Shown: positions 51,863-60,890, numbered from the stretch's first letter. The stretch: DNA of 64,000 nucleotides from Tenuibacillus multivorans (GCF_900103915.1 NZ_FNIG01000002.1:356536-420535), one strand, 5' to 3'. A program made the numbers and translations. Notes: a model not told the origin generated them from the sequence alone.

Positions 51863-52019
51863 GACGATCCCTCTTTCAGTTGTGTTGTTCTAAATCTATT
51901 TAAACTATTAGCTTAATCTATACCATATGTATTCTCACAGGCTTTTTTTGTATAGACGAGTGTATTTTTTATAGTAAAACTCGTTGATTGATGTGCCTTT
52001 TTTAGCAAAGTCAGAAAAA

Positions 52020-52166
52020 CACCGGTAGAAGTTGTAGATACACCGGTAGAATTTCAAGTTGCACCGATAGAAACTGAAAAAACACCGATAGAAGTTCAAG
52101 TTGCACCGATAGAAATTGTAAATACACCGATAGAACCATCAAACGCACCGATAGACCAAGCTTGTC
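52020..52166. repeat. Intergenic array of seven 21-bp units, core CACCGATAGA
   Basis: CACCGGTAGAA or CACCGATAGAA recurs at exact 21-bp steps (52020, 52041, 52062, 52083, 52104, 52125, 52146). The ten-base tails alternate between types ending in AAGTTG and in TAAATA, giving a 42-bp order. The core has no similarity to the arrays at 39305 and 57776, but the period is the same. It fills part of the gap between pseB and the 52229 gene. No open frame of note is present. Confidence 0.88.
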
Positions 52167-52228
52167 CTACTTTTACACGCAAAAAGCTAAGATGGATTAT
52201 TTCTTTAAAAAGGACATTGCTAAGTGAA

Positions 52229-53605
52229 TTAGCAATGTCCTTGATATGATTGCACTAATTGTTTTAAACGTTTACCTGCTTGATTAAGCGGTAATTTATA
52301 ATGTTCATTCAAAAACCTATCTCTAAACCTTCGAAATGATTGATTTGATGGATCCTTGATAAATTGCATAACACGCTGAACGATTTGCTCTGTCTGATCA
52401 TAGTAATCACCTAGCTGTTCAAAATAATCCGTAAGCGAATCGTACTCATTTTTCCAAACAAAAACTGGTTTGTTCAGAATCAATGCCTCTAACACGACCG
52501 TTGATTCATAACTCACGACTAGATCAGCATTATGCAGGAGCTCTATTAACGGAACATTCGTCGATACATAGACTTGAGGGAAATCCCGAATGATAGTTTT
52601 TAGTTCTTGACTTCTCCCACGTGGTCGTATAATCAGGTTATATGACGTAAGCTTTGACAGTTCTGCTATGATCAACCGCATGTTTTGAAATTTTTCATGA
52701 TGGCTAATGATTAAAATCGATTTTCTCGGGTGTTTGATTTTTAATTTTTTATTGATTTCCTTCTTTGATAAGTTTTTATTACACATGTTGTCATACCGTG
52801 GGTGGCCTATTTTTTTAATTTCTGCCTCATTAACGCCTTTTTGTTTGAACCAATCAACTTCATATTGACCATAGACTGCTTGTATGGTTGAGAGTTTCGG
52901 TAAATAGCCGAATTCTGATGCAACCACCCCGTGCTGCAAGCCTATACTAGGTATCCCTTTTTGCCTACCTACCATGGCGAGAACACGGTTTTCAATCTGA
53001 TTCGTGCTCCCAAGCACCAAGCACGATACATGATGCTGGCTTAAAAAATCCTCTACGGCCACTATTTGATTTAAGATGATAGGGATCTCTTGAATCAACG
53101 CTCGTTGAAAAGCTTTTTGTCCATAGACAGGATGTTTTTGATGAAGTGAAAAAAGATGATAAGAATCCTCCTTTATCTGATTGATTAAATCATGCGAGGC
53201 AGTCGAATATCGGTTTAATGCATCAACTGGAACGGCCCCCTTTAGCCTCCCTTTTTGCCTTAATAATAAAATGTCGAGTCCACTAAAATTTCGTTTTAAA
53301 GCTTGAGGTGTTAAGCGTAATAAAGGTTCATGAAAAACGACTATGCCATCTGTTGCTTCTATTGGTTCTGGTTTTATAAATGAATTGAACTTTTCTTGAA
53401 TCTCTGTTGGATAATCGATGGTTTCTTCGAGGTTGTTCAGAAAAGATTCATTCTTTAATTGTTGTTGGATTTTGGGGATATTTTTAATGCGTTCATAAAA
53501 ATAGCTAAAGATCGGGATTGGATAGTCTTGATAGGTTAATGATTTAAAACGGGTTAAGAAATCAACATATAAGGACCAATAATTCCGTTCATAAGTGTTC
53601 ATCAT
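52229..53605 (-). CDS. Surface-glycan transferase-like protein (copy 2)
   Basis: A 458-residue paralogue of the 49405 protein, with the same start (RNYWSLYVDFLTRFKSLTYQ) and the blocks SIGLQHGVVASEFGYLPKLS, KIGHPRYDNM and VVSYESTVVLEALILNKPVF. It is likely a second transferase for the same glycan. Its ATG overlaps the stop of the 53605 gene by one base. It stands before the pse operon, separated by the 52020 array. Confidence 0.75.
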   Translation of the reverse strand: MMNTYERNYWSLYVDFLTRFKSLTYQDYPIPIFSYFYERIKNIPKIQQQLKNESFLNNLEETIDYPTEIQEKFNSFIKPEPIEATDGIVVFHEPLLRLTPQALKRNFSGLDILLLRQKGRLKGAVPVDALNRYSTASHDLINQIKEDSYHLFSLHQKHPVYGQKAFQRALIQEIPIILNQIVAVEDFLSQHHVSCLVLGSTNQIENRVLAMVGRQKGIPSIGLQHGVVASEFGYLPKLSTIQAVYGQYEVDWFKQKGVNEAEIKKIGHPRYDNMCNKNLSKKEINKKLKIKHPRKSILIISHHEKFQNMRLIIAELSKLTSYNLIIRPRGRSQELKTIIRDFPQVYVSTNVPLIELLHNADLVVSYESTVVLEALILNKPVFVWKNEYDSLTDYFEQLGDYYDQTEQIVQRVMQFIKDPSNQSFRRFRDRFLNEHYKLPLNQAGKRLKQLVQSYQGHC

Positions 53606-54861
53606 TAGTCTCCTAAATCAGGGCGATATATTTCAAACAAATCTTGATCCAGCTGATCGATTATAATTGGATTTTCATCACCCTCGATTTGATCAAGTCG
53701 ATTAAAAAATTCACTGATCTCCTTTTCCGACAATCCTGAAAAACGATATTTAAACTTTTTTCGTTTATAACGAATTTTGTTAATCGGTTTGGGTGGCGGT
53801 AGTGATGGCTTTACATTGATTTTGTTGATCAAATGAATCAACTGATTGTAAGCATAGCTTGAGTCACGATAGTTATAGTATGGTCTTAAGGCACGTGTGT
53901 TTTTAGTCTTGAGATTCTTTCCTGAGTCAATTTTTTTAATATAATCATCGACCTCCTTCATCGTCGTGAGTGACCTGCTAACATCGTTAGGCAAATCAAC
54001 ATCGTATTTCGGATGGCTAATGGGCACATAAGAAATAACCGGATGATCTAACAAAAAGGCTTCAATCCCTGTTGTACAACCATTATGGATCAATACTTTC
54101 GAAGCCATAATCCAAGCAATGACATTTCCGTGCGGGACAACTGATACATTTGCATTGGTTGCAAATTCGTATTGATAAGAACGAAAGCTTTCGGTTGGAT
54201 GAGGTCGAATGACAAAATGAAGATGAGGATTTGCTTCGCTTAAATGCTTCATTAATTTAATAAAATGACGATAAAGCTGTTTCATATAGCCGTGTACAGA
54301 GTCAGACTCACTTTCCTTTTTCCCACTAAAATGATTATATTCGGAAAAACGAGTATTGAATAAAACAAAGTCACCTAATTGTGATTGAATCTTATTAGCT
54401 TGGTTCCGATATAAAATCCGGTATTTCGGACTTAATAAGTCGAATCGGGGATTGCCTGTCGTATGTAGTTTCGGAATTAATTTCGGGTACCTTTTCGAGA
54501 TAAGCTGATATTGAAAGTTTCCCCAACAATAAATTTGATTAAGACGTTGGAATTGGGCATAATCTGTTCGATCTATGAGATATCGCTGTTGATCATACAT
54601 AATAAATCCTTCGTCATCCAACTCAACAGTCGCGTGCCTGGATTGCTTTTGAACAATTCGATTTCGGAAATCATTTGGATAGCCTTTCGAAAAGAAAATG
54701 CCTTTTGGTAATTGCCAGGCCGCTTGTTCGACGGCTACATGCTCACCTAGAACCACTCTAAACCCTGATTTGACAGCGTGGTAAGCTAGTAGTAATTTCG
54801 CATCTAATTCACGAACCTTAACCTCTACCGGAAGATACAACCACTTATATCTTTTGTCCAT
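53605..54861 (-). CDS. Surface carbohydrate biosynthesis protein
   Basis: A 418-residue protein starting KWLYLPVEVKVRELDAKLLL, with TTGNPRFDLLSPKYRILYR, HFVIRPHPTESFRSYQ and VLIHNGCTTGIEAFLLDHPV. This pattern is known from proteins labelled surface carbohydrate biosynthesis in bacteria and Leptospira, probably GT-B transferases for acidic sugars. The C-terminal 70 residues are charged and unique. It begins the leftward unit and may transfer the CMP-pseudaminic acid made downstream. Confidence 0.75.
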   Translation of the reverse strand: MDKRYKWLYLPVEVKVRELDAKLLLAYHAVKSGFRVVLGEHVAVEQAAWQLPKGIFFSKGYPNDFRNRIVQKQSRHATVELDDEGFIMYDQQRYLIDRTDYAQFQRLNQIYCWGNFQYQLISKRYPKLIPKLHTTGNPRFDLLSPKYRILYRNQANKIQSQLGDFVLFNTRFSEYNHFSGKKESESDSVHGYMKQLYRHFIKLMKHLSEANPHLHFVIRPHPTESFRSYQYEFATNANVSVVPHGNVIAWIMASKVLIHNGCTTGIEAFLLDHPVISYVPISHPKYDVDLPNDVSRSLTTMKEVDDYIKKIDSGKNLKTKNTRALRPYYNYRDSSYAYNQLIHLINKINVKPSLPPPKPINKIRYKRKKFKYRFSGLSEKEISEFFNRLDQIEGDENPIIIDQLDQDLFEIYRPDLGD

Positions 54862-54940
54862 TGCCTAAGTCCGCTCCCTTCTTCTAATATCTTTATGTCA
54901 ACCTGAGCACATTATTTCTTAGAACATTTTTTATTTTTAA

Positions 54941-54968
54941 TGTCACGTCATTTAAAAATTAACGTCTA
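54941..54968 (+). promoter_or_regulatory. Candidate ECF-type promoter of the sigma factor gene
   Basis: TGTCAC and CGTCTA are separated by 16 bp, similar in layout to TGAAAC-N16-CGT promoters of ECF sigma factors in Bacillus. It lies 34 bp before the sigma gene, fitting autoregulation. Confidence 0.5.
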
Positions 54969-55001
54969 ATAAACGAAATTCAATATTCGGAGGAGCTTTG
55001 C

Positions 55002-55514
55002 ATGCGAAGAAGTGAGATTATATCCGAGTGGTTTCAGCAATATCATCAGGATGTTTATAACTTTTTAGTTTACTATACCGGAAAACTAGATACTGAAGAC
55101 CTTGTACAAGAAGTTTTTATTAAAGCGCTTAATGGCATCGATCGCTTTGATGGCAGATCTAGTCCAAAGACTTGGCTATTTAGTATCGCACGAAATGTAG
55201 CGGTCGATGAATCGAGAAAACAAAAACGTCGCGGCTCTGGTCGGACGGTTACGCTTGATAAAGCTCCGGAGGTAAGAAGTGACCGTTCACCTGAAGATAT
55301 ATTGCAGGACCATGAATTGAAGAGACAATTGTATGAATCTATACAGTCACTCAAGTCTAATTACCGTGAAGTCCTGATTTTGCGAGGTATAAAGGATCTG
55401 ACCGTTGCCGAGACGGCAGCAGTCCTAGGTTGGTCAGAATCCAAAGTAAAAACGACTTATTCCCGGGCCATTAAAACTCTGCGAATGAAACAAGGAGGAA
55501 CTCGCGATGAGTGA
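55002..55514 (+). CDS. ECF-type RNA polymerase sigma factor
   Basis: A 170-residue protein with sigma region 2 (YNFLVYYTGKLDTEDLVQEV, then FDGRSSPKTWLFSIARNVAV) and region 4 (LKSNYREVLILRGIKDLTVA, then LGWSESKVKTTYSRAIKTLR). It is of the SigX/YlaC-like ECF type. GGAGG precedes the ATG. Its stop overlaps the start of the anti-sigma gene by eight bases. An ECF promoter-like site lies upstream. It is divergent from the glycan genes and could control them. Confidence 0.92.
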   Translation: MRRSEIISEWFQQYHQDVYNFLVYYTGKLDTEDLVQEVFIKALNGIDRFDGRSSPKTWLFSIARNVAVDESRKQKRRGSGRTVTLDKAPEVRSDRSPEDILQDHELKRQLYESIQSLKSNYREVLILRGIKDLTVAETAAVLGWSESKVKTTYSRAIKTLRMKQGGTRDE

Positions 55515-56364
55515 TAAACCTGATCACCAATTTGAAGAAGAGCTCAAATCTTTCCCCGAATATGATATGAATCCAAAAAAAGCCGAGGACATCCATGATT
55601 TTTTAGTCCAAGAGGCTAATCAGCTTGACAGAAAAGATAAAAGGAGGATGATGATGAGACGCGTAACAGCTGGTATTGCAAGTGTTGCTGCAATTTTGCT
55701 AATAGCTATCGTTTCCATGAACTTTATGGGAGATGATGTTACACAACCGAGTAACAATGATCAAGTCAATAACCAAGAAGAGACTCCAAATGAGAACGGA
55801 AATGGCGTTACAGGACAATCAGAGGAACCAACTGATGATCATGTTTCTGAAGAAGAAAATGAATTAAGCGATGAAGAAAAAATTATGGCTAAGGCAGAAG
55901 AGATTATCAGTCATTTATCAAATAAAAAAATGAATGAAATCGCTAATACAGTTCACGAGGAGAAGGGACTTCTTTTCTCACCTTATATAAACATTAATGA
56001 AGAGGCACAAGTTTTTGATCAAACAGAGATTCAAAACTTCTTAGAAAATACAGATGTTTACCAATGGGGTGTTCAGGATGGTAGTGGCTTCCCAATCGAA
56101 ATGACCCCAGGTGATTATTTTGATGAATATGTTTACAATAAAGACTACGAAAATGCTGATGAAGTTTTATATGATGAATTCAAACAAAGAGGTAACCTCA
56201 AAAATAATATTAATGAGGTATTCCCTGAATCTCATATTGTAGAATTTCACGTTAAGGGTGAAGAAAATGAGATGAATTGGGATAGCTTAAACCTTGTTTT
56301 TGAATCAAATGAACAAGGTGAGTGGAAATTAGTTGCGGTTGTTCACGATCAGTGGACTGTTTAA
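55507..56364 (+). CDS. Membrane anti-sigma factor candidate
   Basis: A 285-residue protein with a cytoplasmic N-terminal part (FEEELKSFPEYDMNPKKAED), one membrane segment at about residues 49-70 (VTAGIASVAAILLIAIVSMN), an acidic Q/N/E-rich linker and an outer domain that has strands and SH3/NTF2-like looks (MNWDSLNLVFESNEQGEWKL). Overlap with the sigma gene and the one-segment layout fit an anti-sigma factor, although no zinc motif is present. It ends at a strong terminator. Confidence 0.75.
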   Translation: MSDKPDHQFEEELKSFPEYDMNPKKAEDIHDFLVQEANQLDRKDKRRMMMRRVTAGIASVAAILLIAIVSMNFMGDDVTQPSNNDQVNNQEETPNENGNGVTGQSEEPTDDHVSEEENELSDEEKIMAKAEEIISHLSNKKMNEIANTVHEEKGLLFSPYININEEAQVFDQTEIQNFLENTDVYQWGVQDGSGFPIEMTPGDYFDEYVYNKDYENADEVLYDEFKQRGNLKNNINEVFPESHIVEFHVKGEENEMNWDSLNLVFESNEQGEWKLVAVVHDQWTV

Positions 56365-56369
56365 AAGAA

Positions 56370-56406
56370 AGGCTTGTTGACGTGTGAAACGTCGGCAAGC
56401 CTTTTT
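56370..56406 (+). terminator. Terminator of the sigma/anti-sigma operon
   Basis: AGGCTTG and CAAGCCT pair, with an inner ACGT/ACGT, followed by TTTTT. Confidence 0.8.
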
Positions 56407-56479
56407 GTATATTTAGTCCCATTCTATTACTACATAAATATGGTAAAATGATTTAGAAATCAACAAGAAAGGTGACAAC

Positions 56480-56998
56480 ATGGAAGCTAAGACACATATG
56501 ATGACATCGATAACATTCGCAGCAGGCATCTCAACAACCTTTGACGTCCCCTTTACCGCGGGTTACATTTTAGGCGTTACACTCGGAAGTTTATTGCCCG
56601 ACCTTGATAAGAGGGATTCACTAATCGGCCAATATTCCTTTGGCTTAGCTCGATTAGTCCAATTGGTTTTCGGCCACCGTGGCTTTACACACTCCTTACT
56701 ATGTTGGTTACTCATCAGTATGGTTTGTTACAGTTATCCATCGGCTTTTTCCTTTGGATTATCGCTTGGATACCTGGCTCACATCATTGGGGATTTTTTC
56801 TCTAGTCGTGGTGTGCCTTTATTGTATCCACTCGTCAAAAAGCATTTTAATCCAGGCTCAATCTTGACATACCGGACAGGAAGTACATCTGAAACATTGA
56901 TCTTCCTAGCGTCCACTGTTGTTTTACTTTTCTTAATCTTGAATCACTCGCAGATGTCAGATTTAATGCCATCAGTTGAAAAATTAATTAACCTTTAA
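56480..56998 (+). CDS. YdjM-like membrane-bound metal-dependent hydrolase
   Basis: A 172-residue protein starting with THMMTSITFAAGIST, with GSLLPDLDKRDSLIG, FGHRGFTHSLLCWLL and LAHIIGDFFSSRG, the conserved histidines and aspartates of the YdjM/DUF457 family. It has four membrane segments. The substrate is unknown; some members act on phospholipids. Its stop overlaps that of the convergent RluA-type gene. Confidence 0.87.
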   Translation: MEAKTHMMTSITFAAGISTTFDVPFTAGYILGVTLGSLLPDLDKRDSLIGQYSFGLARLVQLVFGHRGFTHSLLCWLLISMVCYSYPSAFSFGLSLGYLAHIIGDFFSSRGVPLLYPLVKKHFNPGSILTYRTGSTSETLIFLASTVVLLFLILNHSQMSDLMPSVEKLINL

Positions 56999-57684
56999 TC
57001 TTGGAGTAACTCTGACCACAAATGCCATGGGAAGTCCATGGGTGGATGCGATTCCACTCGGACTTCCTCTTTTTTTATTGGATGCTCAATCGCTAATGAA
57101 TGCGACCAAAGGGCAATCTGTTGACCAGGTTGATTCACTTTTTCACCATACTTTTGATCTCCATAAATCGGTAAGCCTCGTGATGAGAGCTGAACACGAA
57201 TTTGGTGTGGGCGCCCGGTATGTAACTGAATCTTAAGCAGGCTCATCCCCTTTTTCTCACCTAAAGTTTCATATTCTAAGATCGCCTTCTTCGCTTTTTT
57301 ATTCTTATGAGAAGATGTGTAAACCTTATTCTCTTTCTTATCTTTAACTAAAAAATCCTGCAGTCGATCTTGGTGTTTATGAGGACTGCCACGAACAACG
57401 GTTAAATACTGTTTGTCGAATACATTTCGTCTGATTTGATCAGATAAGCGTGAAGCCGCTTTTGACGTTTTCGCAAATACCATCACACCCCCGACCGGAC
57501 GATCCAAACGGTGAACGAGCGCTAAATAAACATTCCCAGGCTTCTCATCCCGAACTTTAATATATTCTTTTAACATGGTTAATAAATCTTTGTCACCCGT
57601 TTGATCAGCTTGGACAGGGATATTAACCGGTTTTTCAACGAATAGTAAGTGATTATCTTCATACAAAATGTTGATATCCATCAT
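56995..57684 (-). CDS. RluA-family pseudouridine synthase
   Basis: A 229-residue protein with the catalytic aspartate in LVHRLDRPVGGVMVFAKTSK, preceded by NILYEDNHLLFVEKPVNIPV and followed by LHTGRPHQIRVQLSSRGLPI. There is no N-terminal S4 domain, so it is the short RluA type rather than RluD. It modifies uridine in rRNA or tRNA. Four bases overlap with the convergent 56480 gene. Confidence 0.93.
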   Translation of the reverse strand: MMDINILYEDNHLLFVEKPVNIPVQADQTGDKDLLTMLKEYIKVRDEKPGNVYLALVHRLDRPVGGVMVFAKTSKAASRLSDQIRRNVFDKQYLTVVRGSPHKHQDRLQDFLVKDKKENKVYTSSHKNKKAKKAILEYETLGEKKGMSLLKIQLHTGRPHQIRVQLSSRGLPIYGDQKYGEKVNQPGQQIALWSHSLAIEHPIKKEEVRVESHPPMDFPWHLWSELLQD

Positions 57685-57775
57685 CTAATCTCCTTTTAAC
57701 CTTATACTCATAGGATATCACTAAATAATATTCGATGAAATTATCAACTAAGATATCTAATGGTGTAGCATGAGT

Positions 57776-58203
57776 CCCCATTGAACGACTCCTTTTCCCC
57801 ATTAATGCTGCCGGAGTCCCCATTGAACAGCTCTTTTTCCCCATTGACGCTGTATGAGTCCCCATTGAGCGACTCCTTTTCCCCATTGATGATGCCGGAG
57901 TCCCCATTGAACAGCTCTTTTTCCCCATTGACGCTGTCTGAGTCCCCATTGAGCGACTCCCTTTCCCCATTGATGATGCCGGAGTCCCCATTGAATAGCT
58001 CTTTTTCCCCATTGACGCTGTCTGAGTCCCCATTGAGCGACTCCCTTTCCCCATTGATGATGCCGGAGTCCCCATTGAATAGCTCTTTTTCCCCATTGAC
58101 GCTGTCTGAGTCCCCATTGAGCGACTCCTTTTCCCCATTGATGATGCCGGAGTCCCCATTGAACGGCTCCTTTTCCCCATTGAATGCCTGAGTCCCCAAT
58201 ATA
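57776..58203. repeat. Intergenic array of about twenty 21-bp units, core CCCCATTGA
   Basis: CCCCATTGA recurs at exact 21-bp steps from 57776 to 58175, then a last partial core at 58194. Tails come in four types in fixed order, so an 84-bp higher-order unit repeats several times. On the minus strand the core reads TCAATGGGG, similar to the CATTGGGG core at 39305. Three frames stay open because the period is a multiple of three; none has an RBS, and I regard them as chance. The array fills the gap between the RluA-type gene and UPF0180. Confidence 0.9.
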
Positions 58204-58210
58204 TTCTTAA

Positions 58211-58247
58211 AAAAAATACAGAGAGGGGCGAATTCCCTCTCTGTATT
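58211..58247 (-). terminator. Terminator of the UPF0180 gene
   Basis: On the minus strand AATACAGAGAGGG and CTCTCTGTATT pair, followed by TTTTTT. Confidence 0.85.
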
Positions 58248-58249
58248 AG

Positions 58250-58498
58250 CTATTGTTGCTGAGATAGTTTTTCATTCACTTCTTGTACAGCTTCCTCAGC
58301 TGTCATTCCATCACAATTAATGATTGATGCATCCGTCGTCGCATCAGTCATTCCCATCACATTTTGATCTTGTCCAGAAATGCAACAGCAATCACATTCG
58401 GCAGCATTATCTCCAGTTAAAGTTACACATTCGTGACCATTTTGTTCTAAAGCTTCTTTTACATCAGTTAAATTTTCTTCAACACCAATTCGTGCCAT
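58250..58498 (-). CDS. UPF0180 (YkuS-like) protein
   Basis: An 82-residue protein starting MARIGVEENLTDVKEALEQN, with CDCCCISGQDQNVMGMTDAT, as in YkuS of Bacillus subtilis. The function is unknown. The cluster of cysteines may bind a metal. GGAGGTGAAATG precedes the ATG. A single-gene unit with a terminator; a 21-bp array lies downstream. Confidence 0.92.
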   Translation of the reverse strand: MARIGVEENLTDVKEALEQNGHECVTLTGDNAAECDCCCISGQDQNVMGMTDATTDASIINCDGMTAEEAVQEVNEKLSQQQ

Positions 58499-58568
58499 TT
58501 CATTTCACCTCCATTTTCCCAAGCATTAGTGTGACTCATCATTGGGAAAAATATGCAGGTGAGCTGAA

Positions 58569-59522
58569 TTATTCATATGCGGGAAGATTTTGAATGGGAT
58601 CGGCCTCTTTTACCGCTCTTATAATCGCCTTTTCCATTACTTGTGTAGCTATGCTTCCAATCAAATCAATTGAATATTGCTTATCGCCTGTCGCTAGGGC
58701 AAAAATTGTATCACCATCAAACATCGTATGGGCTGGATGAATGGTACGCCCAATAGCGTTCTGTGTCATCTGAGCAACTTTTTTAGCCTCAGCCTTTGAA
58801 AGTTTTGCATTGACCCCGACTGCTCCAATTGTTGTGTTCTGACCGACTCGGCCAAACGATTCAACATTATCTAGAATAAATTGTTCGCTATCGACGATGT
58901 CTTTCGTTTCTGGGTTAACTGGCCCTGCTATTATCTCTCCTGTTTTCGGATCGCGAACATCGCCTAACGCATTAACAGCCACCATCGCGCCAACAACTAA
59001 CCCATTATCAAGCGTCACCGATGCACTGCCGAGGCCACTTTTCATACTGTTTTCAAACCCCATGATTTTACCGACAGTTGCACCACAGCCTGCTCCAATA
59101 TTTCCTTGTTTAAAAATGCCGCTCGATGCTTTTTGAGCCGCTTCATAACCCATTTGCTTATCAGGTCTAACGCTTGCATCTCCAAATGCTAAATCAAATA
59201 AAATGGCAGATGGCACAATCGGGACTTTAGCCACGCCGACATCGAGTCCAACACCTTGATCCTCTAAAAATTGCATGACACCACTAGATGCATCAAGTCC
59301 ATACGCACTTCCTCCAGCAAGTGATATGGCATGAACTTGATCCACCATGTTAACCGGTTCTAATAAATCAGTCTCTCGTGTTCCTGGTGCAGCGCCTCGT
59401 ACATCAACACTAGCTACGGCTCCGTCTTCCGTCAATATTACGGAACAGCCTGTTAATGCCTGTGTGTTCTGCTGATGACCGACTTTTACACCCGGAACGT
59501 CGGTTATATTATCAAAACTCAT
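58569..59522 (-). CDS. P1-family (DmpA/BapA-like) aminopeptidase
   Basis: A protein of about 317 residues, starting MSFDNITDVPGVKVGHQQN, with the nucleophile serine in KSGLGSASVTLDNGLVVGAM and the block GGSAYGLDASSGVMQFLEDQ. P1 enzymes self-cleave before that serine and then remove N-terminal residues from peptides or amides. GGAGGTGTACGTA precedes the ATG at 59522; an upstream start at 59531 is inside it. Confidence 0.92.
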   Translation of the reverse strand: MSFDNITDVPGVKVGHQQNTQALTGCSVILTEDGAVASVDVRGAAPGTRETDLLEPVNMVDQVHAISLAGGSAYGLDASSGVMQFLEDQGVGLDVGVAKVPIVPSAILFDLAFGDASVRPDKQMGYEAAQKASSGIFKQGNIGAGCGATVGKIMGFENSMKSGLGSASVTLDNGLVVGAMVAVNALGDVRDPKTGEIIAGPVNPETKDIVDSEQFILDNVESFGRVGQNTTIGAVGVNAKLSKAEAKKVAQMTQNAIGRTIHPAHTMFDGDTIFALATGDKQYSIDLIGSIATQVMEKAIIRAVKEADPIQNLPAYE

Positions 59523-59557
59523 TACGTACACCTCCCTAACACTTCATTAACAGACTT

Positions 59558-59779
59558 CTATGCCTCAAACCGTTTTCCCTGCTTTAAAAGTAAAACGGAA
59601 AGGACTTGGTCTTTTTTAAAGAGGCGTACTGCCCTTTTCGTATAACAAAATGCTAGAAAGTCATGTGTATTAATTTTAACTACGCGTATGACACGTTGAG
59701 AATATCGACCTTGTTCATCTACATAGATCATTTCGAGTCGTGCTTTATTCTCAAGTGCTCGGTGTAATAAATGATCCAT
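59558..59779 (-). CDS. Small WYL-like domain protein
   Basis: A 73-residue protein, LENKARLEMIYVDEQGRYSQ, then RVVKINTHDFLAFCYTKRAV, which has the strand pattern of a stand-alone WYL domain, without a DNA-binding part. Such small proteins occur in Bacillus and have no known role. AGAAGGTGATTGA precedes the ATG. It is 35 bp upstream of the P1 gene, so they may be cotranscribed. Confidence 0.7.
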   Translation of the reverse strand: MDHLLHRALENKARLEMIYVDEQGRYSQRVIRVVKINTHDFLAFCYTKRAVRLFKKDQVLSVLLLKQGKRFEA

Positions 59780-59942
59780 TCAATCACCTTCTAAAGCGAT
59801 GGATTTCAAGTCTTTCTATTTCTTTAAAGGAACGTTTGTTCGTATTATAACACATTCTTATAATTTCCACAAAATGATAAGATAGGCGAGTTAAATAGCT
59901 TTAAGGGACTGTTCCCAAGCCATAATTGGGCAGCCCCTTTTA

Positions 59943-60890
59943 CTATTTTCCACTTACTTTTTCGGTTAATCCTGATAAAAATGTGTTAATTTTTCGAGCG
60001 GTTTGCCGAGCTTGGTCTTCAAAAAATATAATATTCGCAAAGAATCCATGCACAACGCCTAACTCAAGTTTGGCATCCATTTTAACGCCAGCTTCTTTTA
60101 AGCGTCTTGCATAAGCTAGCCCCTCATCTCGTAGGACATCATTCTCTGCTACGATCACCATTGCAGGCGGTAAGCCACTTAAATCTTCACAGGTTAAGGG
60201 GGCAACGTATGGATTATATAAATCATCTTCATCACGAATATAAAGCTCACCAAACCATTCCATCATACTACGATCTAAACCATAGCCTTCAGCAAACTCC
60301 TCATAAGAGGAAGTATCATAGCTCAGATTAGTGACTGGATAAATTAATACTTGCGCCGTAATCGGTGGACCTTCGCTATCTTTCGCCATCATGGATACCG
60401 CTGCGGCTAAATTTCCACCTGCACTGTCCCCACCAACAACGACATTTGTGGCATCGCCATCAATTTCAATTGGATTCGCATAAACCCATTCGAGTGCGTT
60501 ATAGCAATCTTCTAATGGAATTGGGTATTTATGCTCTGGTGCTAAACGATAATCAACGGATACGACGACGCGTTTGGTTTCATTCGCTAGCATGCGGCAG
60601 CAGGAATCAACCAAGTCTAAATCACCGAGCACCCATCCGCCCCCATGGTAATAAATCAAAACAGGAAATGGCCCTTGTCCTTCAGGTGTATAGACTCTTA
60701 TCGGAATATCATAACCATCACTGGCAGGAATCGTACGCTCCTCAATTTGTGCAACTTCCTCAGGCTCATTATCACCTAAAGGCACTTCATTAAACAATGA
60801 TCTGACCTCTTCAGGTTCCATTTTTGAAAAATTTGGCATTTCCTTAAACATTTCTAAATAAATTTTAGATTGTTCATTTAAGTTTGCCAT
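59943..60890 (-). CDS. Alpha/beta hydrolase, HSL-type esterase
   Basis: A protein of about 315 residues with the oxyanion motif YYHGGGWVLGDLD, nucleophile elbow VVGGDSAGGNLAAAV, acid in AENDVLRDEGLAYARRL and histidine in VVHGFFANI. This is the hormone-sensitive lipase family, which cleaves short-chain esters. The ATG at 60890 has AAAGGATGG upstream; longer starts at 60899 and 60935 are less likely. Confidence 0.92.
   Translation of the reverse strand: MANLNEQSKIYLEMFKEMPNFSKMEPEEVRSLFNEVPLGDNEPEEVAQIEERTIPASDGYDIPIRVYTPEGQGPFPVLIYYHGGGWVLGDLDLVDSCCRMLANETKRVVVSVDYRLAPEHKYPIPLEDCYNALEWVYANPIEIDGDATNVVVGGDSAGGNLAAAVSMMAKDSEGPPITAQVLIYPVTNLSYDTSSYEEFAEGYGLDRSMMEWFGELYIRDEDDLYNPYVAPLTCEDLSGLPPAMVIVAENDVLRDEGLAYARRLKEAGVKMDAKLELGVVHGFFANIIFFEDQARQTARKINTFLSGLTEKVSGK

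Noticed and set aside
57659..58199. Three long open frames (136-173 codons) in the repeat array at 57776
   Set aside because: A 21-bp period keeps frames open by chance on both strands. No RBS stands before the starts, and one frame merely runs into the RluA-type gene region.
59903..59940. Terminator after the esterase gene
   Set aside because: AAGGGGCTG...CAGTCCCTT pairs well with an inner CCCAA/TTGGG stem, but the T-run is on the plus side only, so it does not fit a normal leftward terminator.
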